This document shows, one piece after another, positions 46,147 through 54,727 of a stretch of 64,000 nucleotides of DNA. A model generated the notes under the pieces. It saw nothing but the letters and a program-made list of their open reading frames with translations, made no database searches and was not told the DNA's origin. This DNA comes from Bordetella genomosp. 8 (lineage in GTDB: Bacteria > Pseudomonadota > Gammaproteobacteria > Burkholderiales > Burkholderiaceae_B): positions 434,001-498,000 of the forward strand of contig NZ_CP021108.1 in NCBI RefSeq assembly GCF_002119685.1, read 5' to 3'. Numbering within the stretch: position 1 is the first letter of the stretch; each line of letters opens with the position of its first letter. The position numbers and the translations under genes are program-made.

Positions 46147-46420
46147 TTTCGCCATCCGACCGGCCCTGGGCTCCGCGCCGCCGTCCGTTCACGCGCGATG
46201 CGGTGCTCATCCTTAATTTTTTTCGCGTCCGGCGCATCCAGCGCCGCGCCGCGTCCGTATCTCAGTAGGCATGGCTTGCCGCGGGAGCGTGCTGCCGCCC
46301 GCAATCCACCGGTTCCGCCCCTCTGTATCGCATGCAGGGCGGAGGCTGCTGGAACGCGACACGGGCAGCTGAACCGTGGCCGAGCCTGCCCGCCTGTCGT
46401 GGTTTGCATGGAGAGGGTGG

Positions 46421-47329
46421 ATGTCGCACTGCGGCCAGTATTGGCGTGGTTATGTTCGAAGATTGAGGACCGTGCTGGCCTGGCCCGCGCTTTTCGCGCT
46501 GGCGGCATGCTCACCCTTGAAGACACTGAACGCCTTCGTGCCGGAGGATGACGGCGTTCGCGTGTTTGCCGACGTGCAATACGGGACGGACCCGCGCCAG
46601 GCCATGGATGTGTATGTGCCTCGGGACGTTGCGGCGCCACCCGTGGTTGTCTTCTTCTACGGCGGAAGCTGGTCCGGCGGATCGCGCGCCCAGTACAGGT
46701 TCGTCGGCGACGCCCTGGCCACGCGCGGCATGCTTGCAGTGGTGGCCGACTACCGCGTCTATCCCCAGGTCACCTATCCAGCCTTTGTGGAAGACGCGGC
46801 TGCCGCGGTCGCATGGACCCTGCGCAACATCTCCACCTACGGCGGCGACCCGCGCCGTGTATTCCTGGCGGGACACAGCGCGGGCGCCTACAACGCAGCC
46901 ATGGTGGCGTTGGATCCGCGCTGGCTGGGCAAGGCAGGAGCGACGCCCGCCATGCTGGCCGGCTGGATAGGCATTGCCGGGCCATACGACTTCCTGCCCA
47001 TCGTCGACGAGGACATCAAGCCGATTTTCGATTTTCCGCATACGCCCCCGGATTCGCAGCCGCTGGCGCACGTATCGCCGTCGGCGCCCCCCACGCTACT
47101 GGTCGCGGGGACGTCGGATCGTGTGGTGGACCCGGTCCGCAATAGCGATCGGCTGGCGGACGCCCTGCGGGCGGCGCACGTGCCTGTGGTGCTGAAACGC
47201 TACACGCGGGCGGGACACGGATTGGCGGTCGGCGCCTTCGCGTGGTCTCTGCGCTGGACGGCGCCCGTGCTGGAGGACGTCACGGATTTCGTGAAGAGTA
47301 CGCCGGCCAGCCAAAGGGCTGGTTCCTGA
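46421..47329 (+). CDS. Lipoprotein alpha/beta hydrolase (carboxylesterase-like)
   Basis: A protein of about 302 aa with a lipoprotein signal: an Arg-rich n-region, a hydrophobic core and the lipobox LAAC near residue 31. The alpha/beta-hydrolase domain has the oxyanion FFYGGSWSGGSR (HGG-like, with Tyr for His), the nucleophile elbow GHSAGAYNA near 154, the acid loop GTSDRVVDP near 240 and the catalytic His in AGHGLAVG near 272. It resembles BD-FAE/HSL-type esterases. The ATG at 46421 has AGAGGG upstream; GTG 46376 would lengthen the n-region. It follows the sigma/anti-sigma pair by about 270 bases. Confidence 0.78.
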   Translation: MSHCGQYWRGYVRRLRTVLAWPALFALAACSPLKTLNAFVPEDDGVRVFADVQYGTDPRQAMDVYVPRDVAAPPVVVFFYGGSWSGGSRAQYRFVGDALATRGMLAVVADYRVYPQVTYPAFVEDAAAAVAWTLRNISTYGGDPRRVFLAGHSAGAYNAAMVALDPRWLGKAGATPAMLAGWIGIAGPYDFLPIVDEDIKPIFDFPHTPPDSQPLAHVSPSAPPTLLVAGTSDRVVDPVRNSDRLADALRAAHVPVVLKRYTRAGHGLAVGAFAWSLRWTAPVLEDVTDFVKSTPASQRAGS

Positions 47330-47335
47330 CACGCC

Positions 47336-48334
47336 TCACACAGCGGCGTTCGAAGACCCGCCGGCCGTGCCGCCGGGACCGCAATAATCCTTGATCCAGC
47401 CGGACACCTCGGCGGCGATCTCGTCGCTATTGTCGTCCATCATCATCATGTGGGAGTTGCCGCGCACGCCCCGTTCCGCCAGCAGCCAACGGCTGACCTT
47501 CCCGCCGTGGCTGGCGAGCCGATCGCCATAGGCGTTACCCGCGGCCACCAGGTCGCGCCATAGCGGGGTTGCATCCAGGAAGTCCCCGTAGACGAACAGG
47601 AAAGGCTTGCCGTCCACGGCGACCGCGTCGACCTGCTCCGAAAAGCCGGACGGCTCGATGCCGATCACCGCGTGTACGTGCTGGGGACAACGCTGCAAGG
47701 CCCGCCAGGCCACCTCGCCGCCGTGGCTGTGCGCCACCACGATGCACGGTCCGACCCGCTCCAGCACCGCGCAGAAGGCGTCCAGCGCGATGTCGTTGTT
47801 GCCCAGCCAGCGTGGCACGGCATGCTGGATGAACGTTTCCATCGCCTGCGTCGGAAAGCGTTGCCCCGGGAACGGCTTGCGCTGCGCATAGTCGGCCGCG
47901 GCACCGAAGCGGAACAGGGACCACGATTCCTCCGCATTGCGGATGATCGGCGCCTCCGGCCATACGCTGGCGAACGGCACCCAGCCCGCGCGTCCCCGCT
48001 CGACGTTGTCGACCACGTAGACCGCATGTCCCACCCGCAGCAAAGCCTGCAGCCAGCCGGTGCGGCCGTCCGGCGTCTGTTCCCACATCGTGCCCGTCAT
48101 GCCGCCGCCATGCAGCAGCACCAGCGGCAAGGGTTGGCTCAGTTGCGCGGGAATGAAGTACTGCACGTACGCATGTTCGATGTGATAGTGGCCATTGGGG
48201 TCGTAGGAGAGCGATGCGGTGCGTGTAAAAGCGATCGAGCGCACCGGCTCGCCCGTGACTTGCAGCGGCCGGCCGCCGGCATAAAAGCTGCCGAAGTCGC
48301 TCAGCGCGATCGTGGGTTTCCCGGTCGCCGCCAT
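47336..48334 (-). CDS. Alpha/beta-fold hydrolase
   Basis: A 332-aa hydrolase. The oxyanion segment is LVLLHGGGMTGTMWEQ near residue 88 and the nucleophile elbow VAHSHGGEVAW near 211 (Ser-His-Gly-Gly). A C-terminal His lies in the GNSHMMMMDDN region near 300. The ATG at 48334 overlaps the stop of the receptor gene by one base, so the two are co-translated. There is no signal peptide. A substrate related to the orphan ABC receptor is inferred. Confidence 0.8.
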   Translation of the reverse strand: MAATGKPTIALSDFGSFYAGGRPLQVTGEPVRSIAFTRTASLSYDPNGHYHIEHAYVQYFIPAQLSQPLPLVLLHGGGMTGTMWEQTPDGRTGWLQALLRVGHAVYVVDNVERGRAGWVPFASVWPEAPIIRNAEESWSLFRFGAAADYAQRKPFPGQRFPTQAMETFIQHAVPRWLGNNDIALDAFCAVLERVGPCIVVAHSHGGEVAWRALQRCPQHVHAVIGIEPSGFSEQVDAVAVDGKPFLFVYGDFLDATPLWRDLVAAGNAYGDRLASHGGKVSRWLLAERGVRGNSHMMMMDDNSDEIAAEVSGWIKDYCGPGGTAGGSSNAAV

Positions 48335-49572
48335 CACTTGCGAACCAGCGGACACTGGCTGTCGGCAAGCGGCCATGCCAGCGAGTCGCCGGGAATCCGC
48401 CGCACGACGTTGTAGAAGTCCCAGGGCTGCGTGGACTGGGCGGGGGGCTTGACCTGGGCCAGCAGCATGTCGCGCACGACAAGGCCGTCGTCCCGGATAT
48501 GCGCGTTCATGCTGAAAGCGTCATCGATGGGCAGCTCCTTCATCTTGCGCATCACGGCGTCCGAATCGGTCGTGCCGGCAGCCTTGACGGCTTGCAGGTA
48601 GTGCCGGACCGAGCCATAGACGCCCGCCTGCAGGAAAGTCGGGGGATGTCCCACCCGCGCCTGGAACTTGGTGCTGAAGGCGCGCGTGCCGTCGTTCTGG
48701 TTCCAGTAGAACGGCATGGTCAGGTACGTTCCCTGCGCGGCCGGCAGGCCCAGGCTGTTGACGTCCGTGTCGAGCAGCAGCATGGCCGCCAGCTTCTGGC
48801 CGCCTTGCACGATGCCGAACTCCGCTGCCTGCTTGATCGCGCTGATGGTGTCTCCACCGGCGTTGGCCAATGCGACGACCTGCGCCCGCGATGATTGCGC
48901 CTGCAACAGGAACGAAGCGAAATCCGCAGCATTCAGCGGATGGTAGACGGTACCGACCACCTTGCCGCCATTGGCATTCACCACGCTGGCGGTATCGGCC
49001 GCCAGCTGTTTCCCGAAGGCGTAGTCGGACGCCAGGATGAACCAGCTCTTCAGGCCTTCCTGCACCACTGCGCTCGCGGTGCCGCGCGCCAGGGCGTAGG
49101 TCGTGTAGGTCCACTGCACCGTGTAGGGAGAACACTGGGCCTGGGTGACCGCCGTCGTGCCGGCGCTGGAAATCAGCAAGAGCTTTTTCTTCTGGGCCGC
49201 CAGCGCCTGGACGGCCAGCGCCACGGCGGAATTGGGCACGTCCACGATGACGTCCACACCCTGCGTGTCGTACCAGGTGCGGGCAATACTGCTGCCCACG
49301 TCCGGCTTGTGCTGATGGTCGGCGTAGACCAGGGCGACGGGTTTGCCGAGCAGCGTGCCGCCGGCTTCCTCGATGGCCATGCGCGCGGCCTCGACCGAGC
49401 CCTTGCCGGTGGCGTCGGCCGTGACGCCAGCCATATCCGTGAGCACGCCGATCTTGACGCCCTGGCTGTCATCCGCGCTGGCGGTGCCGACGCACAGCGT
49501 CGCGGCGGCCAGCGCGAGCGCGAGCGCGTGCCACAGTTTGCCGGGTTGTCCTTGTTTTCTCCCGATCTTCAC
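48334..49572 (-). CDS. Branched-chain-amino-acid-type (LivJ-like) periplasmic binding protein
   Basis: A 412-aa receptor of the Peripla_BP_6 type. The signal peptide ends near residue 33 (GTASA). The family starts with VKIGVLTDMAGVTADATGKGSVEAARMAIEEAGG. Other marks are LISSAGTTAVTQAQCSPYT and YAFGKQLAADTASVVNANGG. No permease or ATPase genes lie nearby, so it must use another transporter or act as a sensor. It sits between an SDR gene and an alpha/beta hydrolase gene in one operon. Confidence 0.85.
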   Translation of the reverse strand: MKIGRKQGQPGKLWHALALALAAATLCVGTASADDSQGVKIGVLTDMAGVTADATGKGSVEAARMAIEEAGGTLLGKPVALVYADHQHKPDVGSSIARTWYDTQGVDVIVDVPNSAVALAVQALAAQKKKLLLISSAGTTAVTQAQCSPYTVQWTYTTYALARGTASAVVQEGLKSWFILASDYAFGKQLAADTASVVNANGGKVVGTVYHPLNAADFASFLLQAQSSRAQVVALANAGGDTISAIKQAAEFGIVQGGQKLAAMLLLDTDVNSLGLPAAQGTYLTMPFYWNQNDGTRAFSTKFQARVGHPPTFLQAGVYGSVRHYLQAVKAAGTTDSDAVMRKMKELPIDDAFSMNAHIRDDGLVVRDMLLAQVKPPAQSTQPWDFYNVVRRIPGDSLAWPLADSQCPLVRK

Positions 49573-49597
49573 GTTTGAGTCTCCTCCTGGTTATTTT

Positions 49598-50386
49598 CTA
49601 GAACGCGCTCCTGACGACGCCGCCATCGACGCGAAGCGCGGCGCCTGTCGTTGCCGATGCGGCAGGCGAGCAGACGTAGGCCACCATGTTCGCGACTTCC
49701 TCCGGGGTGATGAAGCGCTTCAACAGGGAACTGGGGCGCGCCTGTTCGAAGAATGTCTTCTGGAAGGATTCGAACGATGCACCGCCGGACAGTTTCTCGA
49801 CGAACTCGCTGACGCCCTCCGATTTCGTGGGACCAGGCAGCACGGAATTGACGGTGACGCCGGTTCCGGCGCAAGACTCCGCCAAGCCGCGCGAAATCGC
49901 AAGTTGGGCCGTCTTGGTCATGCCGTAGTGGATCATCTCGACCGGGATCTGGATGCCGCTCTCGCTGCTGATGAAAACGATACGGCCCCAATCGCGCTGC
50001 TTCATGCCGGGAAGGTAGGCGCGACACAGACGAACGCCGGACATGACGTTCACGTCGTAGAAGCGTTGCCAGTCAGCGTCGGGGATCTCTTCAAACGGCT
50101 TGGGGTCGAAGATGCCCAGGTTATTCACCAGGATATCGACGTCGGGATGGTTGCTTACCAGTCGCGCGATGTCATCGGGATTGGAGAGGTCGCCGGCGAA
50201 GCCGGTGAGCTGGGCCGAGGGCGCATCCGCTTTCAGCCGGCCGATGGCGTCGGCCACCGAAGCCTCGGTGCGGCCATTGACGATGACGTGCGCGCCCTCG
50301 CGCGCCAGGGCCGTCGCGATCGCAAAACCAATACCCTTGGTCGACCCGCTGACCAGGGCACGTTTGTCGTTGAGTTGATAGTCCAT
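49598..50386 (-). CDS. Short-chain dehydrogenase/reductase (SDR)
   Basis: A 262-aa NAD(P)-dependent oxidoreductase with the complete classical motif set: SGSTKGIG near residue 13, NNLG near 88, and the catalytic SSESG followed by YGMTK. The Tyr-Lys pair missing from the SDR at 23758 is intact here. The ATG at 50386 is chosen. It is the first gene of a three-gene operon with the LivJ-like receptor and the hydrolase. The substrate is unknown. Confidence 0.85.
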   Translation of the reverse strand: MDYQLNDKRALVSGSTKGIGFAIATALAREGAHVIVNGRTEASVADAIGRLKADAPSAQLTGFAGDLSNPDDIARLVSNHPDVDILVNNLGIFDPKPFEEIPDADWQRFYDVNVMSGVRLCRAYLPGMKQRDWGRIVFISSESGIQIPVEMIHYGMTKTAQLAISRGLAESCAGTGVTVNSVLPGPTKSEGVSEFVEKLSGGASFESFQKTFFEQARPSSLLKRFITPEEVANMVAYVCSPAASATTGAALRVDGGVVRSAF

Positions 50387-50627
50387 GTCTGACCTCGGAA
50401 GAGTGTCGGCCTGGCTGGGCCGGGAAGTAGCGGCGACGTCATACGCTCGGGGATAGCCCAAGAATATCCGGCACCTTGGGCAGGGAGTGGAGCGAGTTCG
50501 GGCTATCCGTAGCGGCCAACCGCAAATTCAGATGGTAGCCGGACATGCAATATTTGCGGTCCGATCTTCAGTACAGAAGGCCGGAGACGCGGCGAGGCTG
50601 GGGGCATTGATAGTTCTGTGGAACTTC

Positions 50628-50670
50628 TGATAGTGCCCGAGACTGGTATCAAACCCACACGCGTTGCGGC
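50628..50670 (-). repeat. Degenerate copy of the tRNA-Leu 3' end (candidate att remnant)
   Basis: This 43-base stretch matches the tRNA-Leu 3' portion at 54881-54923 at 33 of 43 positions without gaps, in the same orientation, counted by eye. The shared part covers the CCA end, acceptor 3' strand, T arm and variable region. The match stops abruptly on the anticodon side. A direct repeat of a tRNA 3' end flanking a low-GC block is what tRNA-targeted integration leaves. Confidence 0.6.
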
Positions 50671-50890
50671 ACGTATCTACAGATCAGGATCTAGTCAGTT
50701 TTAAAAAGCGACCAGTACCAGCCTCTGTGTCTGCTCTGAACCGAATCTATATCTTGTCAGCGCAGCATTTTTTAGCCCATCTACAAAGGACGGCGCTATG
50801 CCCCGCCTCGTCGAAGGCTTCAGCGAGTGGGGCGGAGAGCTTTCCGCCTTCCGCTTAGTTGGATGCCTTCATTGGCCCCCACGCTCGGTC

Positions 50891-51049
50891 ATGGACTTTT
50901 TTGAATATATAAATAAGCTTTTGATATTTTCGCTCGTCTTCGGCGCTTGTGTGGGAGTGCAAACTGCATTAATAGGAGTACGGACCAGGGGGGCGATTTA
51001 TGTCGAGTTCAAGTTTTTGAATAATTACATCGAAGCGATGCAAGAATAA
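50891..51049 (+). CDS. Possible small membrane protein
   Basis: A 52-aa ORF (starting MDFFEYINKLL) with one hydrophobic segment (IFSLVFGACVGVQTALIGV) in an otherwise gene-free AT-rich stretch (50671-51221) of the island. No clear ribosome binding site precedes the ATG and I recognise no family, so it may be chance. Apart from this and the hxs promoter, the stretch shows nothing I can name. Confidence 0.2.
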   Translation: MDFFEYINKLLIFSLVFGACVGVQTALIGVRTRGAIYVEFKFLNNYIEAMQE

Positions 51050-51146
51050 TTCTTATTATCCAACAGCCTCTTTACTACTGCGCCGAAAGACCGAGGTTGC
51101 GGAGTTTTGGGGAATACCCCTGGGGATCCACACGAGTGCAATTAGA

Positions 51147-51175
51147 TTGCTAAAGGTGACGAGGATACGTAGAAT
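51147..51175 (+). promoter_or_regulatory. Sigma-70-like promoter for the hxs genes
   Basis: TTGCTA (51147-51152) and TAGAAT (51170-51175) are spaced by exactly 17 bases, about 46 bases before the hxsA start. A GAGGGA ribosome site stands 7 bases ahead of that ATG. Confidence 0.5.
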
Positions 51176-51221
51176 TTACATTGGGTTAAGCAAATAAAAC
51201 GAAGTCAAAGAGGGATGCCAA

Positions 51222-51509
51222 ATGAAGAAATTCGCGTTTCTAGTTCCAGTAGCGACTGCTGCTGCAGCACTCGGCGCTGACGTCTCGGCCAGCGTTCCCC
51301 CCCAGACTGCCACGCTCGACCAGCATGCGGAAAAGCTCGCACTCGATCGTTCAGCTTCGACCATCAGCGAGCTCACGTACGTCAAGGGCAATGAGCTGCA
51401 TGCCCTAACAATGCGACGTTCAGAAGCCGGACAACTTTTCGCTCAGCACAGGTCGCATGCATCGCACAGCAGCCACAGCAGCCACCAGAGTCATCGCTCT
51501 GGGAGCTGA
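51222..51509 (+). CDS. hxsA: His-Xaa-Ser repeat precursor peptide (HxsA type)
   Basis: A 95-aa small protein, the presumed substrate of the radical SAM enzymes downstream. Residues 1-24 look like a Sec-type signal or hydrophobic leader. Residues 25-75 form a polar region containing ELHALTMRRSEAGQLFAQ. Residues 76-93 are six consecutive His-Xaa-Ser tripeptides (HRS HAS HSS HSS HQS HRS), with GS at the end. This is the defining feature of the bioinformatically named Hxs system. It is short, closer to the variant often labelled HxsA2 than to longer HxsA proteins. A hairpin terminator directly follows. The modification and the fate of the product are unknown. Confidence 0.88.
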   Translation: MKKFAFLVPVATAAAALGADVSASVPPQTATLDQHAEKLALDRSASTISELTYVKGNELHALTMRRSEAGQLFAQHRSHASHSSHSSHQSHRSGS

Positions 51510-51528
51510 TTAGCGAGAAAGCCAATAG

Positions 51529-51553
51529 CGCCCCGGCCATCCCGGGGCGTTTC
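51529..51553 (+). terminator. Attenuating terminator between hxsA and hxsD
   Basis: CGCCCCGG (51529-51536) and CCGGGGCG (51542-51549) form a perfect 8-base stem with a 5-base loop. TTTCCCTTT follows. It lies 19 bases after the hxsA stop and 60 before hxsD. It would make the precursor more abundant than the maturases, as in many RiPP operons. Confidence 0.6.
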
Positions 51554-51612
51554 CCTTTCTGGGTCCAATCTGACTCAGCGCTGTCGTGATGCGCTGGTTC
51601 TGGAGATAAACC

Positions 51613-51948
51613 TTGTCTCGTTCAATGAATCTCAAATTCGACAGCAGAGCCTTCTCGCTATTAGCCGTTCAAAAAGCCTGTCATCGATTTTCCAACGTCG
51701 CTTCCTTCGAGGTAGCAATCGAGGAGTCCCCCAGCGCCACAACGATTTCCGTCAGTGTCAGTCCATTGGTCGAGAAATCGGCCGAGGGACTGACATATCT
51801 TGAGCGACGGCTTCGGAATGAAGTGTTGGATCAGCAACTGCGCGAGCAGATCCGATCTCAAACCGAAGGTGTGCGCAATCTCATTCTGTCGCACGCCTTT
51901 TCCAAGACTGGCCTTATCGCCGGCGCGGACACGCCAGCTTCGTTGTGA
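51613..51948 (+). CDS. hxsD: His-Xaa-Ser system protein HxsD
   Basis: A 111-aa protein, identified by size, position between the HXS precursor and HxsB, and the LRNEVLDQQLREQI segment at residues 67-80, which fits the LLNDYxLRE-like signature used to define HxsD. The start is a TTG at 51613 with GGAG seven bases upstream; an ATG at 51625 is an alternative. No membrane segment is present. HxsD may be a peptide-binding accessory of the two radical SAM enzymes, by analogy with other RiPP systems; this is not shown by the sequence. Confidence 0.82.
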   Translation: MSRSMNLKFDSRAFSLLAVQKACHRFSNVASFEVAIEESPSATTISVSVSPLVEKSAEGLTYLERRLRNEVLDQQLREQIRSQTEGVRNLILSHAFSKTGLIAGADTPASL

Positions 51949-51957
51949 GGTTATGGC

Positions 51958-53433
51958 ATGAGCCGATTTCAGCCAATAGCGTTTTTCAACAGGCAGCCTA
52001 CAGGCGCGACGGCCAGTTACGACCTACTACCGTTCCGCTTCACTGAGCTCGATGAAGAGCGGTATGTCGCCACAAACTTGTCTGGCGAGTACATAGTGCT
52101 CTCGCGCGATGCACTTCATCGGTTCGCGAACGGCGAGTTCAACGCATACGACCCTCAATACATAGAGCTACGGTCCCGCCACTTTCTTTCGGACTCCCAT
52201 TCCAAGATGGGCGCCGACCTGTTAGCTATAAAAGTTCGGTCGCGGTATCAACGGCTGGCAGATTGGACGGGCCTTCACATTTTTGTGCTGACGCTGCGTT
52301 GTGAGCATGCTTGCCCGTATTGCCAAGTATCTCGGCAGTCTGATGACAAAGACGCGTTCGACATGTCTCACGAGCACGCAGACAAGGCCATTCAGCTCGC
52401 TCTTCGGTCGCCGAACAAGGCAATCAAGATTGAGTTCCAAGGAGGGGAATCTTTCCTGAACTTTGAGCTCATGAAACATGTCGTAGTTGCCGCGAAAGTC
52501 GCGAACTCTAAACTAGCTGAGCCGAAAGACCTCGCGTTCGTTGCGGCGACAAACCTAGCCGTCATCACCGATGAAATGCTTGCATTCTGTGCCGAGCATG
52601 CGATAACGATCTCGACATCGCTGGATGGCCCGGAAGAGCTTCATAACCAGAACCGGCCACGACCCGGCAAAGATTCCCACCAGCGAGTTATTGAAGGAAT
52701 CGAGAGGGCCAGGAGATGGCTCGGACGAGACAAGGTCAGCGCACTGATGACGACTACTCAGGCCAGCCTTGGTAGCGTTCGAGAAATCGTCGACGAATAT
52801 CTTGCGATGGAGTTTCAAGGGATATTCCTTCGACCGCTTTCCCCCTACGGCTTTGCCGTAAAGACCAAGCTCTATCGCGCCTACGACGCAAAGCGTTGGC
52901 TGCAGTTCTATGACGAGGGGCTAGACTACATCATTGAACTCAATAGGAGAGGAGTTGCCTTCCGCGAATACTATGCTTGCACAATCTTAGCCAAGATGTT
53001 CACCAGTGCCGATCCTGGCTACGTCGACCTGATGTCTCCTGCGGGAATCGGGATCGGAGCTGTGGTCTACAACTATGATGGCGCCGTGTACGCGAGCGAT
53101 GAAGCGCGGATGCTGGCTGAAATGGGTGACGAGACTTTCAAGCTGGGAACCGTTGATGATTCTTTCGACGCTTTGTTCACAAATGAGACGTTGCTTCGCG
53201 CTTTGGACGAAAGTTTTGCTTACTCGTCACCTATGTGCCATGACTGCGCTTTCGAGCCATGGTGTGGCTCCGATCCGGTGTTCCATTGGGCACAGCAAGG
53301 AGACGTAGTTGGCCGCAAGCCCGAAAGCGAATTCTGCGAGCGGAACATGCACATATTCCGGGGTTTAGTGCGGCGCATGGAGGCCGACCCATTTGTTCGC
53401 AGACTCTTTATGAAGTGGGGAGCCTCATGCTAA
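51958..53433 (+). CDS. hxsB: Radical SAM maturase HxsB
   Basis: A 491-aa radical SAM enzyme. The [4Fe-4S]-SAM cluster motif CEHACPYC is at C115, C119 and C122 (Cx3Cx2C). The SAM-binding GGE (FQGGESFLNFE) is near residue 160. A SPASM-like C-terminal region has Cys residues near 426-460 (CHDCAFEPWC and a later FCERN), expected to hold auxiliary clusters, as in peptide-modifying enzymes. It begins 9 bases after hxsD, and its end overlaps hxsC by 7 bases. Its partner and the HXS precursor identify it as HxsB. Confidence 0.9.
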   Translation: MSRFQPIAFFNRQPTGATASYDLLPFRFTELDEERYVATNLSGEYIVLSRDALHRFANGEFNAYDPQYIELRSRHFLSDSHSKMGADLLAIKVRSRYQRLADWTGLHIFVLTLRCEHACPYCQVSRQSDDKDAFDMSHEHADKAIQLALRSPNKAIKIEFQGGESFLNFELMKHVVVAAKVANSKLAEPKDLAFVAATNLAVITDEMLAFCAEHAITISTSLDGPEELHNQNRPRPGKDSHQRVIEGIERARRWLGRDKVSALMTTTQASLGSVREIVDEYLAMEFQGIFLRPLSPYGFAVKTKLYRAYDAKRWLQFYDEGLDYIIELNRRGVAFREYYACTILAKMFTSADPGYVDLMSPAGIGIGAVVYNYDGAVYASDEARMLAEMGDETFKLGTVDDSFDALFTNETLLRALDESFAYSSPMCHDCAFEPWCGSDPVFHWAQQGDVVGRKPESEFCERNMHIFRGLVRRMEADPFVRRLFMKWGASC

Positions 53434-54608
53434 AGCTTAGAGAAAAGGCCAGAGTGCATAACGCTTCGCTCGAAACCCCCAGATTAGTGTCGGTGACGAG
53501 CAGGGAAGATCTTCCCACTTCCATGAGGAGTAGGTATGCGCTCCTGATTCCGATTGATCATCCGCCCTTCGCCGCGCCCGAAGGTTTCGCTTCTATCTTG
53601 GTTCTAGGCGGAAGCGAAGCGGGCGAAGAATTGCCAGTGCTGAGTGACTCAAAGAACGTTTTCCTCCTCTCGGAGGACTTCCAGTACTTGGCTGAAGGAG
53701 ACATTGTCCGACTCAACCCGGAGAGCGGCAATGTGTCGACGGTTTTCCGCAAGAACACACCGAACAACTCCATTTTACTGACCGAGCGCTGCAACCATTT
53801 ATGCTTGATGTGTAGTCAACCGCCCAAAGATGTCGATGATACATGGCTGTTAGAAGATGCCTTTGCTTTGGTTCGGATGATTCCAACAGATACCCCGAAT
53901 ATCGGCTTCACGGGTGGCGAGCCAACCACATACGGCAACCGTTTTATTGAACTCATTGAAATAACGAAGCGTAACCTGCCTAAAACGTCGGTCGATGTGC
54001 TAACCAACGGACGCGCTTTCAAGAGTGAGAGCTATGCGGCCAAGCTCGGGCGCGTAAAGCACCCAGATTTGCAATTGGGAATCCCGATCTACTCGGACGA
54101 CCCGGTGAGGCACGACTTTATCGTCCAATCCGAGGGCGCGTTCGATGAAACTTTGCACGGGGTCCTCAATCTGAAACGGCATGGGGTGCGTGTCGAGATA
54201 AGAGTAGTCATTCATCAACAGTCGCTCCCGCGTCTTGTGCAAACATGTGAATTCATCGTTCGGAATCTCCTATTTGTCGATCACGTCGCACTTATGGGAC
54301 TTGAGATTACCGGCTTCACGAGGGCCAATTTAGAACAGCTTTGGATCGATCCCTACGAGTATCGCGACACTCTATCCGAGGCAATCGGGGTGCTTAAAGC
54401 TTATGGTCTGTCCTGCTCGATATACAACCATCAGCTATGCCTTATCAATGATGATGTGCATGACGTCTGCCGACAATCGATTTCGGACTGGAAGAATGAG
54501 TTCCTGCCCGCGTGTGACGGATGCTCAAAAAGGCAGAGTTGCGGCGGATTTTTCTCGAGTCAAGTCGCGTTTAAGCGTAGCGAGCATATTGCTCCCTATG
54601 CGGCGTAA
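53427..54608 (+). CDS. hxsC: Radical SAM maturase HxsC
   Basis: A 393-aa radical SAM enzyme. Cluster motif CNHLCLMC has C122, C126 and C129. FTGGEPTTY follows near residue 160. A Cys-containing end CDGCSKRQSCGG near 362-372 suggests a further cluster. About 110 residues precede the SAM domain. The ATG at 53427 has GGGGAG upstream and overlaps the hxsB stop; the open frame reaches back to 53259 but only within hxsB. The paired maturases probably modify the His-Xaa-Ser array; the chemistry is unknown. Confidence 0.9.
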   Translation: MLKLREKARVHNASLETPRLVSVTSREDLPTSMRSRYALLIPIDHPPFAAPEGFASILVLGGSEAGEELPVLSDSKNVFLLSEDFQYLAEGDIVRLNPESGNVSTVFRKNTPNNSILLTERCNHLCLMCSQPPKDVDDTWLLEDAFALVRMIPTDTPNIGFTGGEPTTYGNRFIELIEITKRNLPKTSVDVLTNGRAFKSESYAAKLGRVKHPDLQLGIPIYSDDPVRHDFIVQSEGAFDETLHGVLNLKRHGVRVEIRVVIHQQSLPRLVQTCEFIVRNLLFVDHVALMGLEITGFTRANLEQLWIDPYEYRDTLSEAIGVLKAYGLSCSIYNHQLCLINDDVHDVCRQSISDWKNEFLPACDGCSKRQSCGGFFSSQVAFKRSEHIAPYAA

Positions 54609-54727
54609 GGCGGTGTGCCTCTAAGATATGCGGCGTTACCGTCGGCGTAGTGTTGGTCCTCGGTGACCCAGACCGGCTGCCTGTAGTCGCTGATCGCGGG
54701 ATGGGTAGGGGCCGAGCGAACATATAT

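Noticed and set aside
50628..50670. Interpretation as a functional second tRNA-Leu gene
   Set aside because: Only the 3' portion matches; the anticodon arm and 5' acceptor strand are absent, so it is a fragment.
51222..51509. Reading the HXS protein as a simple His-rich metal-storage protein or low-complexity artefact
   Set aside because: The exact tripeptide periodicity, plus two adjacent radical SAM genes and HxsD, fit the Hxs system far better.
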